Source: Streptomyces peucetius (GTDB lineage: Bacteria; Actinomycetota; Actinomycetes; Streptomycetales; Streptomycetaceae). Taken from it: 64,000 nt of DNA. The position numbers were made by a program, and so were the translations under genes. The stretch spans positions 5,022,001 to 5,086,000 of the forward strand of contig NZ_CP107567.1 of the NCBI RefSeq assembly GCF_025854275.1, in the 5' to 3' direction. Positions 43,329 to 52,543 of the stretch are shown piece by piece. The notes under the pieces were generated by a model. The model ran no database searches. It worked only from the letters and a program-made list of their open reading frames with translations, and was not told where the DNA came from. How positions within the stretch are numbered: position 1 is the first letter of the stretch; each line of letters starts with the position of its first letter.

Positions 43329-44066
43329 TCAGCCGAGGCAGAGGACGAGAAGGCAGACCTCCGTGGGCGAGGTGCTCGCCGTCTGTGCCGGGGGTGCCTG
43401 CGGCTCGTCGGCCGCCGGGGCGGAGGTGGCGGGCGGCTGCTCGGCGGGTGCGGCCGGCGCCGTCGTGGTGGGTTGCGCGACGGGGGCCTCCGGGGCCTGT
43501 GGCACCTCCGACACCGTGCGCACCGTACGGACCGGGTTCGATGCCGGGGCCGTGGGGGCGGTCGCGGTCCGCTGCCGTGGGACGGCCGGCGTCGTCGCGG
43601 CCGGCGCGGGCGGCTGCGGCGCCCGCGACGCGCGCTCCAGCGGCTGCTGCGTCGACGACATGGCGGCCCGGTGCGACACGGCGGCGTCCGGGACCGTCGT
43701 GTCCGGTGCCGCGGCCGCGTGCGCCTGGTCCTTGCCGGACTCCGACGGCAGGGCGGCCACCGTGAGCGCGCCGCCGACGAGCGCGATCGCCGTACCGGCG
43801 GCCGCCCGTCGCTTGTTCTTTTTCCAGCGGGCCAGTTGCCGCCGCCGGGCCGCCCGGCCCTGGGCGTTCTGGCCGGCGGGCACGCTGTGCGGGGGGCCGG
43901 CCGGCGGGACGGCCGGTGCCTCCGCGATGCCGTACGGCTCCTCCGCCGGGGTGGTCGCCCCTGCGGACAGCACGGGCGACGGGGCTATGTCCGGTGCGTA
44001 CGCGCCGCAGCCAGGGCACACCAGGGCCCCGTTGAGGTGCCGACGGCAGGTGGAGCAGTAGTCCAT
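43329..44066 (-). CDS. Zinc-ribbon membrane protein with Ala/Pro/Thr-rich tail (SCO2400-like)
   Basis: 245 residues, ATG 44066 after AGGAAGAAG. The first 25 residues form a zinc ribbon with two Cys pairs (DYCSTCRRHLNGALVCPGCG AYAPD). An Arg/Lys-rich segment (RAARRRQLARWKKNKRRAAA) precedes one membrane helix (AAGTAIALVGGALTVAALP). The remaining ~130 residues are low-complexity Ala/Pro/Thr, probably extracytoplasmic, ending TEVCLLVLCLG. It resembles a Streptomyces group I know as SCO2400-like. Function unknown. Confidence 0.75.
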   Translation of the reverse strand: MDYCSTCRRHLNGALVCPGCGAYAPDIAPSPVLSAGATTPAEEPYGIAEAPAVPPAGPPHSVPAGQNAQGRAARRRQLARWKKNKRRAAAGTAIALVGGALTVAALPSESGKDQAHAAAAPDTTVPDAAVSHRAAMSSTQQPLERASRAPQPPAPAATTPAVPRQRTATAPTAPASNPVRTVRTVSEVPQAPEAPVAQPTTTAPAAPAEQPPATSAPAADEPQAPPAQTASTSPTEVCLLVLCLG

Positions 44067-44213
44067 GTTCTTCTTCCTGTGCTGACTGCGCCGCCGGGAG
44101 GGCCCTGACGTCGGCGCCCTTTCACGAGTGCGTGCTGGGTCCGGTCGGCGAGCCACGCTAACGGCCGGTCCCGTAGGCCGTGCGCAGCCCTTGTGACGCT
44201 TTTGGAAAGATTG

Positions 44214-44238
44214 GCGGCGGGCCCCATGGGCCCGCCGC
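44214..44238. terminator. Short-loop palindrome between zinc-ribbon and carboxypeptidase genes
   Basis: A perfect 11-bp inverted repeat (44214-44224 and 44228-44238) with a 3-base CAT loop. It lies just downstream of the carboxypeptidase stop on the minus strand. Confidence 0.7.
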
Positions 44239-44278
44239 TCACCCGCACCCGTCCGGGCAGGACCGGGCGGGCCTCAGG

Positions 44279-45619
44279 TCAGGAGCAGTACTGCTGCTCC
44301 TTGCCGATGGACCGGTACATGCAGTCGGAGTTCTCCAGCAGTTGGAGCACCGCGTCGCGGTTGCGGCTGGTCTCGCGCTCGATCACCTCGTCGGGCGGGT
44401 AGAAACCGCCGCCGCCCCAGCCCGACGGGTACATCTCGAAGGTGTAGCCGAAGATCCGCTGGTCTCCCCACAGCCAGTCGTCGATCGACCCGTCGGTGAT
44501 GTAGAGGTCGCTCGACTGCTCGGCCGTGTATCCGTTGCTGGCGCCCATCTTCCGCCCGACGGCGGCGAAGGCGTCCCGGTCGTCCTGGGTCATGCCGGGC
44601 GCCGTGTCCGAGTACGTCCAGCCGTACGGCCAGAGCACCAGCTCGCTGTAGGTGTGGAAGTCGATGCCCGTGGCGATCTGCTGCTTCCCGCCGACGACCC
44701 GGCTGCGGACGAAGTCGGCGACGACCTTCACCTCGGGCGCGGACTCGGCGGCCCGGCCGCGGTAGGTCTCGGAGCCGGGCGAGCCCGAGGAGCCGCCGCA
44801 GCAGCCCCACTTGTAGTCCCAGTTGCGGTTCATGTCCGTGCCCACGTACGAGGAGCCGGAGTTGGGCTGCCGGTTCTTGCGCCAGCTGCGGTAGTTGCCG
44901 GTGGCGATGTCGTACTCGCCGCCGTCCGGGTTGAGGTCCGGGACGATCCAGATCTCGCGTCCGTTGACGGCGTTCGTGATCCGCGTGTCGCTGCCGTAGT
45001 CCTCGCCGAACTCGCGCAGCAGGTACAGCGCCATCTCGACGGTGAGGTGTTCGCGGGCGTGCTGGTGGTGGGTGAAGAGGACCTCGGGCTCGTTCTCGTC
45101 GGCCGCCACGTTGTCGCTGATCTTGACGGCGACGATGTCGCGGCCCTGGTAGCTCTTGCCGATGACGCGCTTGCTCATGATCTCCGGGTGCTGCGCCACG
45201 CGCTGGTTGATCTCCGCCGTCATCTCGGCGTAGTTGTGGTAGCGGGAGTCGGCCGACGGGAAGTCGAACGGCTTCACGTCCGCCGCCGCCCTGTGCTGCG
45301 GCGGTGCGGGCAGCGCCTCGAGCGTGTGCCCGAGGGCGCGCAGCCGCTCGGCCTGCGCGGCGTCGGCGCTGACGACGACGGTGTGGTCGTCGGCCTCGTC
45401 GATCGACACACCGGTACGGGCGATGGCGGTCCGGTCGGCGGCCGTGTCGGGTCCGTGGATCAGGTACTGCCTGGTCTGCTGCCGTTCCTCGGTCGCGGCC
45501 GGAGGCGGCCGGTCGGCGGGGGGTGAGGCGCTGGCGCTGATGGGCGCCGCCACGGCGAGCGCGAGGACGGCCGCGAGGGTGGCGGCCTTCCCGCGGTTCG
45601 CCCGGATGCGAAGTCGCAT
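44279..45619 (-). CDS. Secreted zinc carboxypeptidase, M14 family (carboxypeptidase T-like)
   Basis: 446 residues, ATG 45619 after CAGGAGACAGC. Signal peptide ([20 protein letters not shown] to SASAS), activation propeptide (~40-115), then the M14 domain. Zinc ligands: HHQHAREH near residues 184-192 (HxxE) and [14 protein letters not shown] near 321; the catalytic Glu is in [11 protein letters not shown] near 395. [20 protein letters not shown] and the [15 protein letters not shown] segment are typical. Full length; releases C-terminal amino acids from extracellular peptides. Confidence 0.93.
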   Translation of the reverse strand: MRLRIRANRGKAATLAAVLALAVAAPISASASPPADRPPPAATEERQQTRQYLIHGPDTAADRTAIARTGVSIDEADDHTVVVSADAAQAERLRALGHTLEALPAPPQHRAAADVKPFDFPSADSRYHNYAEMTAEINQRVAQHPEIMSKRVIGKSYQGRDIVAVKISDNVAADENEPEVLFTHHQHAREHLTVEMALYLLREFGEDYGSDTRITNAVNGREIWIVPDLNPDGGEYDIATGNYRSWRKNRQPNSGSSYVGTDMNRNWDYKWGCCGGSSGSPGSETYRGRAAESAPEVKVVADFVRSRVVGGKQQIATGIDFHTYSELVLWPYGWTYSDTAPGMTQDDRDAFAAVGRKMGASNGYTAEQSSDLYITDGSIDDWLWGDQRIFGYTFEMYPSGWGGGGFYPPDEVIERETSRNRDAVLQLLENSDCMYRSIGKEQQYCS

Positions 45620-45837
45620 GCTGTCTCCTGGGTGGGGAGTTGTGGGGGGTGTTCCAGTAGCGACGTGCGGATGGGGCGTGTTCGTGCACATCGTCGTGGC
45701 ATGACATGGACGGGTCAAGGGGATGTTTGGTCAATCGGTCCGGGGCCGATGCAATGGACACACCCCTTGCGCGATCACCCGCGCACCGCTTTGGTGACAC
45801 CCGTCACACCCGGGACGAGTGGGAAGGCGGAAACGCC

Positions 45838-47145
45838 ATGGCAGGCACGACCGAACACAGCGCGGACGAGGCGCTCTCCGTACCGCGCAAGTCGAGTTGG
45901 AAGTACATCGGGCCCGGGATCGTCGTCGCGGCGACCGGTGTCGGGGCCGGAGACCTGGTCGCGACCCTCATCGCGGGCAGCAAGTTCGGATACACCCTGA
46001 TGTGGGCCGCGGTCATCGGCTGCATCGTCAAGATCTCGCTCGCCGAGGCGTGCGGACGATGGCATCTGGCGACCGGGCGGACCCTCTTCGAGGGCTGGCG
46101 CTCCCTCGGCAGGTGGACGGGCGTCTACTTCGCGATCTACGTGGTCGTCTGGGGATTCGTCTACGGCGCCACCGCCATGTCCTCCAGCGCCCTGCCGATC
46201 GTGGCGCTCTGGCCCGACGGGCCGGACCTCAAGGTCTGGGCCGTCGTCACCGGCCTGATCGGCCTGGTCTTCGTCTGGTTCAACCGGTACGCCGTCTTCG
46301 AGAAGGTCATGACGGTGCTCGTCGGTGTGATGTTCGTGGTCGTCGTGTACGTCGCGATCCGCGTCAGCCCCGACATCGGCGCGTCCTTCGCGGGTCTCGT
46401 ACCGGTGCTGCCGGACGGGTCACTGCTGTACACACTGGGCCTCATCGGCGGCGTCGGCGGCACCATCACCATGGCGGCGTACGGCTACTGGGTGAACGCC
46501 AAGGGCTGGACCAACACCGGCTGGATGAAGGTCATGCGCCTCGACAACCGCGTCGCCTACATCACCACCGGCGTCTTCGTCGTCGCGATGCTGATCGTCG
46601 GCGCCGAGCTGCTGCACGCCTCCGGCGTCGCCCTCAACAAGGGCGACAGGGGGCTGATCGACCTCGGCGGGGTCCTCGAGGACAAGTACGGGGCGACGAC
46701 CGCCAAACTGTTCCTGATCGGCTTCTTCGCCACGTCGTTCTCGTCGCTGATCGGCGTGTGGCACGGCGTGAGCCTGATGTTCGCCGACTTCGTCGAGCGG
46801 CTGCAGCGCGACCGCAAGGGCGTGCCGGCCGACGAGGGCACGGTCGAGGAGGTGGCGGCCGGCCAGAAGGAGCATTCGCTGCCGTTCCGTGCGTACCTGC
46901 TCTGGCTGACGTTCCCGCCGATGGCGCTGCTCTTCCTGGACCGGCCGTTCGGGCTGGTCATCGCCTACGGCGTGCTCGGAGCGTTCTTCATGCCGTTCCT
47001 CGCGGCCACCCTGCTCTGGCTGCTCAACTCCTCCCGCACCCCGGCCGAGTGGCGCAACGGCGCCCTGAGCAACGTGATGCTGGCGGCGGCGGGACTGCTC
47101 TTCGTCGTGCTGTGCGTGCAGCAGGTGCGCGAACTGCCCTGGTAG
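45838..47145 (+). CDS. Nramp-like transporter lacking the canonical metal motif
   Basis: 435 residues from ATG 45838 (GGGAAGGCGG upstream; the frame is open from 45706). About eleven hydrophobic segments with the LeuT/Nramp topology. It opens WKYIGPGIVVAATGVGAGDL, where Nramp metal transporters have GPG...DPGN in helix 1; here the DPGN is GAGD. In helix 6 the usual AxxMPH is replaced by GGVGGTITMAAYGYW. Both metal-ligand motifs are therefore altered, so transport of Mn/Fe is doubtful and the substrate may differ. It is divergent from the M14 carboxypeptidase. Confidence 0.85.
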   Translation: MAGTTEHSADEALSVPRKSSWKYIGPGIVVAATGVGAGDLVATLIAGSKFGYTLMWAAVIGCIVKISLAEACGRWHLATGRTLFEGWRSLGRWTGVYFAIYVVVWGFVYGATAMSSSALPIVALWPDGPDLKVWAVVTGLIGLVFVWFNRYAVFEKVMTVLVGVMFVVVVYVAIRVSPDIGASFAGLVPVLPDGSLLYTLGLIGGVGGTITMAAYGYWVNAKGWTNTGWMKVMRLDNRVAYITTGVFVVAMLIVGAELLHASGVALNKGDRGLIDLGGVLEDKYGATTAKLFLIGFFATSFSSLIGVWHGVSLMFADFVERLQRDRKGVPADEGTVEEVAAGQKEHSLPFRAYLLWLTFPPMALLFLDRPFGLVIAYGVLGAFFMPFLAATLLWLLNSSRTPAEWRNGALSNVMLAAAGLLFVVLCVQQVRELPW

Positions 47146-47166
47146 GGCCGGACGGGCACAGCCCAC

Positions 47167-47210
47167 GGCCGGGCCTTCGCCGGCGGGGGAGCGGCGGCAG
47201 AGGCCCGGCC
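47167..47210. terminator. Inverted repeat between convergent Nramp-like and chitinase genes
   Basis: 10-bp perfect arms (47167-47176 and 47201-47210) with a 24-base GC-rich loop, placed between the two convergent stops. Confidence 0.65.
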
Positions 47211-47234
47211 AGGGGGTCGGGGAATGTGCGGGGG

Positions 47235-48935
47235 TTACGGCAGGTTGTGGACGTGCGGGCCGACCGCGTTGGACCAGGCGTTGCCGGCCGTCGCGTCCCA
47301 GTTGGTGGACCAGGTCATCGCGCCCCGCAGGCCCGGGTAGGTCTTCGAGGGCTTGAAGGAGCCGCAGTTCGTGCCCCGGGTCAGGCAGTCGAGGGCGTTG
47401 GTCACGATGGTCGGGCTGACGTAGCCGCTGCCCGCGCCGCGGGTGGATGCGGGGACGCCGATGCCGACCTGGGAGGGGGCGAGGCCGCCTTCCAGCTGGA
47501 TGCAGGCGAGCGCGGTCAGGAAGTCGACCGAACCCTGCGAGTAGACCTTGCCGTCGCAGCCGAGCATCGATCCGCTGTTGTAATACTGCATGTTGACGAC
47601 GGTGAGGATGTCCTTCACGGCCAGCGCCGTCTTGAAGTACTCCGTGCCCGTGTTCTGCATGTCGATGGTCTGCGGCGCCATCGTCAGCACCAGCGAGGAG
47701 CCGGCCTTCTGCGACAGCTGGCGCAGCGCCTTCGTCAGGTACGTCGAGTCGATGCCGTGCTCCAGGTCGATGTCGACACCGCTGAAGCCGTACTCCTGCA
47801 TCAGCGCGTAGGCGCTGTTCGCGAAGGCCGTGGCGGACGCGTCACTGTTGATGGTGACGTTGCCCTTCTCGCCGCCCACCGAGATGATCACGGACTTGCC
47901 GGCGGCCTTCTTCGCGGCGATGTCGGCCTTGAAGTCGGCGACGGAGGCGTATCCCACGGCCGGGTCGAGGTTGAAGACGATCTGGCCCGGCGTGGCCGTC
48001 GAGTCGGCGAACGACACGGCGATGATGTCGTACTGCGACTGCACGTCGCGCAGCTTCTGCACGGTGGCGCCGTTGTCGAAGTTCTGCCAGTAGCCGGTCA
48101 GCGCGTGCCTGGGCACCGACGGGTTCGGGTCCGGGTCGCCGCTACCGCTCGTACGGCCGGTGACGGCCGCCGACTTCGCCGACTCGCCGGCGGCGTTCGT
48201 GGCGGTGACCTGGAACCGGTACGAGGTGTCGGCCGTCAGGCCCGTCACTGTCGCCGAGGTGCCGGAGGCCGACTGGACCTTGGTGCCGTCACGGTAGACG
48301 TTGTAGCCGGTCGCGCCCGAGACCGCGCCCCAGCTCAGGGCCACGGAGGAGGACGTCACGGCGCCCACGGAGGGTGCGCCGGGCGCTGCCGGGACCACCG
48401 GATCCGGATCGGTGCCGCCACCGCCGTCGGGGCCGAAGACGCTCACGTCGTCGGCGTAGTAGGCGGCCTGCCCGTACCAGCCGTGCAGGTAGACGGTCAC
48501 CGAGGTGGTGTTAGAGCCGGTGGTGAACGAGGTGGCGAGCTTCGTCCAGCTGCTGCCGCCGGGCGTCCAGGTGGACACGTCGGTCGTCCCGGTCCCGCTC
48601 GCGCCCAGGTAGACGTAACTGCCCTGGACCCATGCGCTCAGTGCGTACGTCGAGTTCGGTTTCACCGCCACGGTCTGGGAGCACTTGGCGTTGTCCTGAC
48701 CGGCGGGCGTGGCCTTGAGGGCGGACGCCCCGCTGCGTACGGGGGAGGAGGCCGTGGCGCCGCTGCCGCCGGAGCAGGTCCAGTTGGCGAGACCCGACTC
48801 GAAACCGGCGTTCTTGGCGACATTGACGTCGGCCGCCTGTGCGGTCCCTGCCGTGCCCATGAGGGTGAGTCCGGTACCGACGGCGAGCGCCAGACCGGCG
48901 CCGAGCCATCTCCGTGAGCGTGTGGTGCGGTCCAC
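47235..48935 (-). CDS. Secreted GH18 chitinase with carbohydrate-binding and FN3 modules
   Basis: 566 residues, GTG 48935 after CCGGAGG. Signal peptide to AQA (~34), a family-16-like CBM (~36-168: NVAKNAGFESGLANWTCSGG), a short DPDP linker, an FN3 domain (~183-265: APGAPSVGAVTSSSVALSWG), a second linker and a GH18 barrel (~275-566). The catalytic DxxDxDxE appears as FSGVDIDLEHG near 386-393; MTWSTNWD near the end is the substrate Trp region. It hydrolyses chitin by substrate-assisted retention. Upstream are two copies of the chitinase-type TGGTCCAGACC repeat. Confidence 0.95.
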   Translation of the reverse strand: MDRTTRSRRWLGAGLALAVGTGLTLMGTAGTAQAADVNVAKNAGFESGLANWTCSGGSGATASSPVRSGASALKATPAGQDNAKCSQTVAVKPNSTYALSAWVQGSYVYLGASGTGTTDVSTWTPGGSSWTKLATSFTTGSNTTSVTVYLHGWYGQAAYYADDVSVFGPDGGGGTDPDPVVPAAPGAPSVGAVTSSSVALSWGAVSGATGYNVYRDGTKVQSASGTSATVTGLTADTSYRFQVTATNAAGESAKSAAVTGRTSGSGDPDPNPSVPRHALTGYWQNFDNGATVQKLRDVQSQYDIIAVSFADSTATPGQIVFNLDPAVGYASVADFKADIAAKKAAGKSVIISVGGEKGNVTINSDASATAFANSAYALMQEYGFSGVDIDLEHGIDSTYLTKALRQLSQKAGSSLVLTMAPQTIDMQNTGTEYFKTALAVKDILTVVNMQYYNSGSMLGCDGKVYSQGSVDFLTALACIQLEGGLAPSQVGIGVPASTRGAGSGYVSPTIVTNALDCLTRGTNCGSFKPSKTYPGLRGAMTWSTNWDATAGNAWSNAVGPHVHNLP

Positions 48936-49008
48936 TTGCGGCCTCCGGTGGGGGAGTTGGGGGGTGGGGCGGGGGGCTTCGTACGGTGGCCACCGTTCGG
49001 CGTAAAGC

Positions 49009-49038
49009 TGGTCCAGACCAATAGGGTTGTCAAGACCT
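49009..49038 (-). promoter_or_regulatory. Chitinase operator: direct repeats / DasR-like site
   Basis: TGGTCCAGACCA (49009-49020) and TTGTCAAGACCT (49027-49038, 10 of 12 matching TGGTCCAGACCT) lie 18 bases apart. The TGGTCCAGACCT repeat pair is the well-known element of Streptomyces chitinase promoters, and the first copy also fits the DasR dre palindrome. On the minus strand TTGACA within the second copy is a -35 candidate. Chitin/GlcNAc control is therefore expected. Confidence 0.75.
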
Positions 49039-49201
49039 CTGGCAGTGATTGGTCCCCTGTCCGGTGTTCTCTGCCCGGGCCCTCGTCGCTAGAGTGCTCA
49101 TGCAGAAACACGGAGTAGCGGACACGGAGCAGCAGGAGCACGGAGCATAGGGAACTGCGGCCGCCGGAAACCCCGGTGTCCGGAGCTGAACGGGGAACAG
49201 C

Positions 49202-50062
49202 GTGCCGACCGCAATAGCAGTCACCAGCGCAGACCTGGTGCTACCGCCCACCGATCACCAGACACCTTCAGCGGCCCTGCTCCACGCCCCGGAGGACCAG
49301 CCGCTCGACGCCGCGGTCGCCGACATGAGCGTGCTCCTCGAACAGCACGGCTATGTCGTCGCGCTCTACCCCGCCTCGCTCCCCACCGCCCACGAGCGCC
49401 GGCTGCACACCGTCCGCGCCGTGCTCGAGAGCGACCGCGTCGCCCTTCTCAAGCTCGATCTGCCGCCACTCGGGGTCGCCGTACTGGCCCGGCAGCTGCG
49501 ACAGCTGTCGATCTGCGACTTCAGCGCCGGAATCGTCGCCTCCGCCGCGCGGCTGCTCTCCCACTACATCCACGCCGGCGCCCTGCTCGGCTCCGTCGCC
49601 CGGCTCGACCGGATACCCGTGAGCCTGAGAACCCACGCCAAGTCGTGGATGCCCGGCTCCCAGTTCGGCGTACTGGCCCATCCACGCCCCCAGCTGATCA
49701 GGATCGGCGGCGGCGAACTCGCCGGCCCCGAGTACGCCACCCAGCTGGTCCTCGCACGCGGGCAGCTGCAGTCCGAGTGGGTCACCGGCACCCTCGCACC
49801 CGCCTGGCACGTCCGCCACACCCACGAGGCGCCGCTGCCCGCCGACTCGGCCCGCTGGTGGGGCACGGCCCGGCTGATCGAGTTCGCCGCCTTCCTCCCG
49901 GACGTCTCCGTCCTGTACCAACTGGTCTCTTCCGTACGGCGAGAGGTGTGCACATGGTGCGGCATCCAACTGATCGGTGACCGCTGCGGCTTCTGCTTCG
50001 CGCCCCTCACCGCTCCCGCGAGCCGCACGGGGGCGCCCAGAGCCCTGACCGCCGGGCCCTGA
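49202..50062 (+). CDS. Hypothetical protein upstream of the tad locus
   Basis: 286 residues from GTG 49202. Mostly alpha/beta, no signal or membrane segment. Blocks: VADMSVLLEQHGYVVALYPA, LKLDLPPLGVAVLARQLRQL, FGVLAHPRPQLIRIGGGELA. It ends in a short zinc-ribbon-like motif with Cys pairs (CTWCGIQL, DRCGFCF). It is followed after a repeat-containing gap by cpaB, in the same direction. Function unknown; a link to the pilus genes is contextual only. Confidence 0.75.
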   Translation: MPTAIAVTSADLVLPPTDHQTPSAALLHAPEDQPLDAAVADMSVLLEQHGYVVALYPASLPTAHERRLHTVRAVLESDRVALLKLDLPPLGVAVLARQLRQLSICDFSAGIVASAARLLSHYIHAGALLGSVARLDRIPVSLRTHAKSWMPGSQFGVLAHPRPQLIRIGGGELAGPEYATQLVLARGQLQSEWVTGTLAPAWHVRHTHEAPLPADSARWWGTARLIEFAAFLPDVSVLYQLVSSVRREVCTWCGIQLIGDRCGFCFAPLTAPASRTGAPRALTAGP

Positions 50063-50113
50063 CCGGCCGGGCCTCGTCCGGCGGGCCCGTCCCTCTCCAC
50101 CCGGCTCGCGGAC

Positions 50114-50199
50114 CGTCCCCGCTCCATCCGTCCCCGCTCCATCCGTTCCGCTCGAACCGTCCCGCTCGACCCGCCCCACTCGATCCGTCCCACGCCACC
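50114..50199. repeat. Six imperfect tandem 14-15-base repeats before cpaB
   Basis: Units start at 50114, 50129, 50144, 50158, 50172 and 50186: the first two are identical (CGTCCCCGCTCCATC); the others are variants such as CGTCCCGCTCGACC. They fill the gap between the hypothetical gene and cpaB. Confidence 0.75.
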
Positions 50200-50218
50200 G
50201 AACGAGGTCGCCCCACCC

Positions 50219-50932
50219 ATGAATTCACGGCAGCGCCGCGGCGTTCTCCTCATTCTGCTCTCGGTCGTCTGCGGCATCGCCGCGTTCGCCGGTGTGCTCA
50301 CCGTGATCGCCGATGTGAACTCCAAGGTCGGACCGGAGACCACCGCGTACCGCGTCAAGACGGACATAGCCCCGTACACACCGCTCGGTCCCGACCAGTT
50401 CGAGAGGGTCTCCATACCCGAACGCTGGCTGTCCGACAGCGCGGTGACCGACCTCGACGTGCTGCGCGGGAAGATCGCCGTCACCCGCCTGCGCAGCGGA
50501 TCGCTGCTCCAGAGCGACATGATCGTGCGGAAGCCGCAGCTGGAGGACGGCCAGCAGGAGATCGCCATCATGATCGACGCGGCGACCGGCGTGGCCGGAA
50601 AGATCCGCCCCGGCAACCTGGTCAACATCTTCGCCACCTTCGCCGCGCAGAACGACTCGGGCACCGACCAGTCCCGGCTCATCGTCGCCAACGCCAAGGT
50701 CATCGACGTCGGCGAACTCACCGCCCTCGACCGCCGGAGCGGCGACCGCGCCAACGGCCCACGGGAGGCCGTGCCCATCACCTTCGCCCTGGACACCGCC
50801 GACGCCCAGCGCGTCGCCTACGCCGAGTCCTTCGCCGAGCATGTGCGCCTCGCCCTGCTGCCCGACGGGAGCACCACCACCCTCCGGCCCGGCGACGGCA
50901 GCTACGACCTCTCCGAAGACAAGAACAAGTGA
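50219..50932 (+). CDS. cpaB: Flp pilus assembly protein CpaB/RcpC
   Basis: 237 residues, ATG 50219. One N-terminal membrane helix (GVLLILLSVVCGIAAFAGVL) and a SAF-like domain (YRVKTDIAPYTPLGPDQFER, GKIAVTRLRSGSLLQSDMIV) followed by the RcpC-type part (IAIMIDAATGVAGKIRPGNL, VNIFATFAAQN, PITFALDTADAQRVAYAESF). In Gram-negative tad systems CpaB sits in the periplasm near the secretin; no secretin is expected here, so it probably acts at the outer membrane face or wall. First gene of the compact tad operon; cpaE starts 7 bases later. Confidence 0.9.
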   Translation: MNSRQRRGVLLILLSVVCGIAAFAGVLTVIADVNSKVGPETTAYRVKTDIAPYTPLGPDQFERVSIPERWLSDSAVTDLDVLRGKIAVTRLRSGSLLQSDMIVRKPQLEDGQQEIAIMIDAATGVAGKIRPGNLVNIFATFAAQNDSGTDQSRLIVANAKVIDVGELTALDRRSGDRANGPREAVPITFALDTADAQRVAYAESFAEHVRLALLPDGSTTTLRPGDGSYDLSEDKNK

Positions 50933-50939
50933 GGGCCGG

Positions 50940-52169
50940 ATGACGACGCGTATCCTCCCCGCCGTCGGCGACCCCGACGCCGCCCGGTCCGTCGGCAGCC
51001 TGCTCGGCCGGCTCCCCGACGCCGAACCGGCCGCACCGGTCGGCGACTCCACCGCACTCGTCGACACACTGGCGAGGCTCGCCGCCGAATCGCTCGACGA
51101 ACTGCCCGAGGTCGTCCTGGTCCACGAGCGGATCGGGCCACTGCCCGCGCTCGAGCTGATCAGGGACGTCGCGCTGCGCTTCCCGGCCGTCGGCGTCGTG
51201 CTCGTCACCGCCGACACCAGCCCCGGCCTCTACTCGGCGGCCATGGACTCCGGCGCCCGCGGCCTCGTCGCCCTGCCTCTGACGTACGAGGAACTCGCGC
51301 AGCGCGTGCAGGCCGCGGCCGGCTGGGCGGCGGGCGTACGCCGGCACCTCGGTCACGGACCCGAAGCCGGCTTCGGCGGCACCGTCGTCACCGTCAGCGG
51401 CGCCAAGGGCGGTGTCGGCACGACGGTCACGGCGATCCAGCTCGCCCTGGCGTCGGCGGCCTCCGGCCGCTCCGTCGCCCTCGTCGACCTCGACCTCCAG
51501 GGTGGCGACGTAGCCTCCTACCTGGACGTCCAGTTCCGGCGTTCCATCGTGGACCTGGCCGCCATCCAGGACATCGGCGCCCGCGTACTGGCCGACGCGG
51601 TCTTCAACCACGAGTCGGGCGTCGCGTTGCTCCTCGCCCCGGCGGAGGGCGAACGGGCGGAGGAAGTCAGCGACCGGCTCGTACGGCAGACCCTCGGTGC
51701 CCTGCGACAGCGGTACGAGACCGTCGTCGTCGACTGCGGCACCCACGTGGACACCGCCAACGCCGCCGCCATCGAAATGGCCGACACGACGCTGCTGCTC
51801 ACCACGCCGGACGTGGTGACCGTACGGGCCACCAAGCGGATGGTGAGGCTCTGGGACCGGCTCCAGATCCGCAAGGCGGAGGAGACCGTCACGGTCGTCA
51901 ACCGCCACAGGCGCGGCAGCGAGATCCAGCCCCCGCTCGTCTCGAAGATCACCGCCACGCGGGTGGCGCGTTCGGCGATCCCCGCGAACTTCCGTGAGCT
52001 CCAGGGCGCCGTCGACGCCGGCCGGATGCAGGACCTGGAGGCCAAATCGACCGTCAAGCAGGCCATGTGGGCCCTCGCGGGCGAACTCGGGCTGGTGAAG
52101 GACGGCCGGCCGGACACGAAGCAGAGCGGCCTCTTCGGCGGCGGACGACGGCACGGGCGCGCGAAATGA
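50940..52169 (+). CDS. cpaE: TadZ/CpaE-like MinD-family ATPase
   Basis: 409 residues, ATG 50940. The N-terminal ~140 residues are a receiver-like domain (VVLVHERIGPLPALELIRDV, SGARGLVALPLTYEELAQRV). The C-terminal MinD/ParA ATPase has VTVSGAKGGVGTTVTAIQLA with the deviant Walker A KGGVGTT near 155, VDLDLQGGDVASYLDVQFRR (Walker A'), and VVVDCGTHVDTANAAAIEMA (Walker B). The protein positions the pilus machine in the cell. It overlaps the tadE start by four bases. Confidence 0.92.
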   Translation: MTTRILPAVGDPDAARSVGSLLGRLPDAEPAAPVGDSTALVDTLARLAAESLDELPEVVLVHERIGPLPALELIRDVALRFPAVGVVLVTADTSPGLYSAAMDSGARGLVALPLTYEELAQRVQAAAGWAAGVRRHLGHGPEAGFGGTVVTVSGAKGGVGTTVTAIQLALASAASGRSVALVDLDLQGGDVASYLDVQFRRSIVDLAAIQDIGARVLADAVFNHESGVALLLAPAEGERAEEVSDRLVRQTLGALRQRYETVVVDCGTHVDTANAAAIEMADTTLLLTTPDVVTVRATKRMVRLWDRLQIRKAEETVTVVNRHRRGSEIQPPLVSKITATRVARSAIPANFRELQGAVDAGRMQDLEAKSTVKQAMWALAGELGLVKDGRPDTKQSGLFGGGRRHGRAK

Positions 52170-52543
52170 CCCGCCGGGCGTTCGGGGATGGCGGCCAGTC
52201 GGTGATCGAGTTCACCGGCATGGTGCCGATCATCCTGGTGACCCTGGCGGTGCTGTGGCAGTCGGCACTGGTCGGCTACACCTTCGTGCTGGCCGGGAAC
52301 GCGGCCGACAAGGCCGTGGCCGCAGGGGCGCGCGCCGACGGCGGCGGCGCGGCGGCGTGCGCGCGGGCCGCCCGGGAGGACGTCACGGGGGGCTGGTCGG
52401 CGGCCGTGACGTGCGCGGAGGACGGGGACCTCTACAAGGCCGAGGTCGCCCTGGACGTGCCGCTGCTGTTCCCCGGGGTAAACCTCCCCGTCACGGTCAC
52501 CGGGCGGGCGGGCGCGTCGACCGAACGGAGGGACGCGCCATGA
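52166..52543 (+). CDS. TadE-like pseudopilin 1
   Basis: 125 residues. It has a very short leader and a class III (Flp-type) processing site at Gly10/Gln11 in FGDGGQSVIEFTG, then the membrane helix (MVPIILVTLAVLWQSALVGY) and a ~80-residue extracytoplasmic domain with a Cys pair (AAACARAAR, AAVTCAEDGD). The prepilin peptidase at 60300 should process it. It is translationally coupled on both sides (ATGA overlaps). Confidence 0.88.
   Translation: MTRRAFGDGGQSVIEFTGMVPIILVTLAVLWQSALVGYTFVLAGNAADKAVAAGARADGGGAAACARAAREDVTGGWSAAVTCAEDGDLYKAEVALDVPLLFPGVNLPVTVTGRAGASTERRDAP

Noticed and set aside
45819..48917. 1032-codon plus-strand open frame
   Set aside because: It runs in another frame through the Nramp-like gene and then antisense to the chitinase gene; both true genes have strong motifs and it has none.
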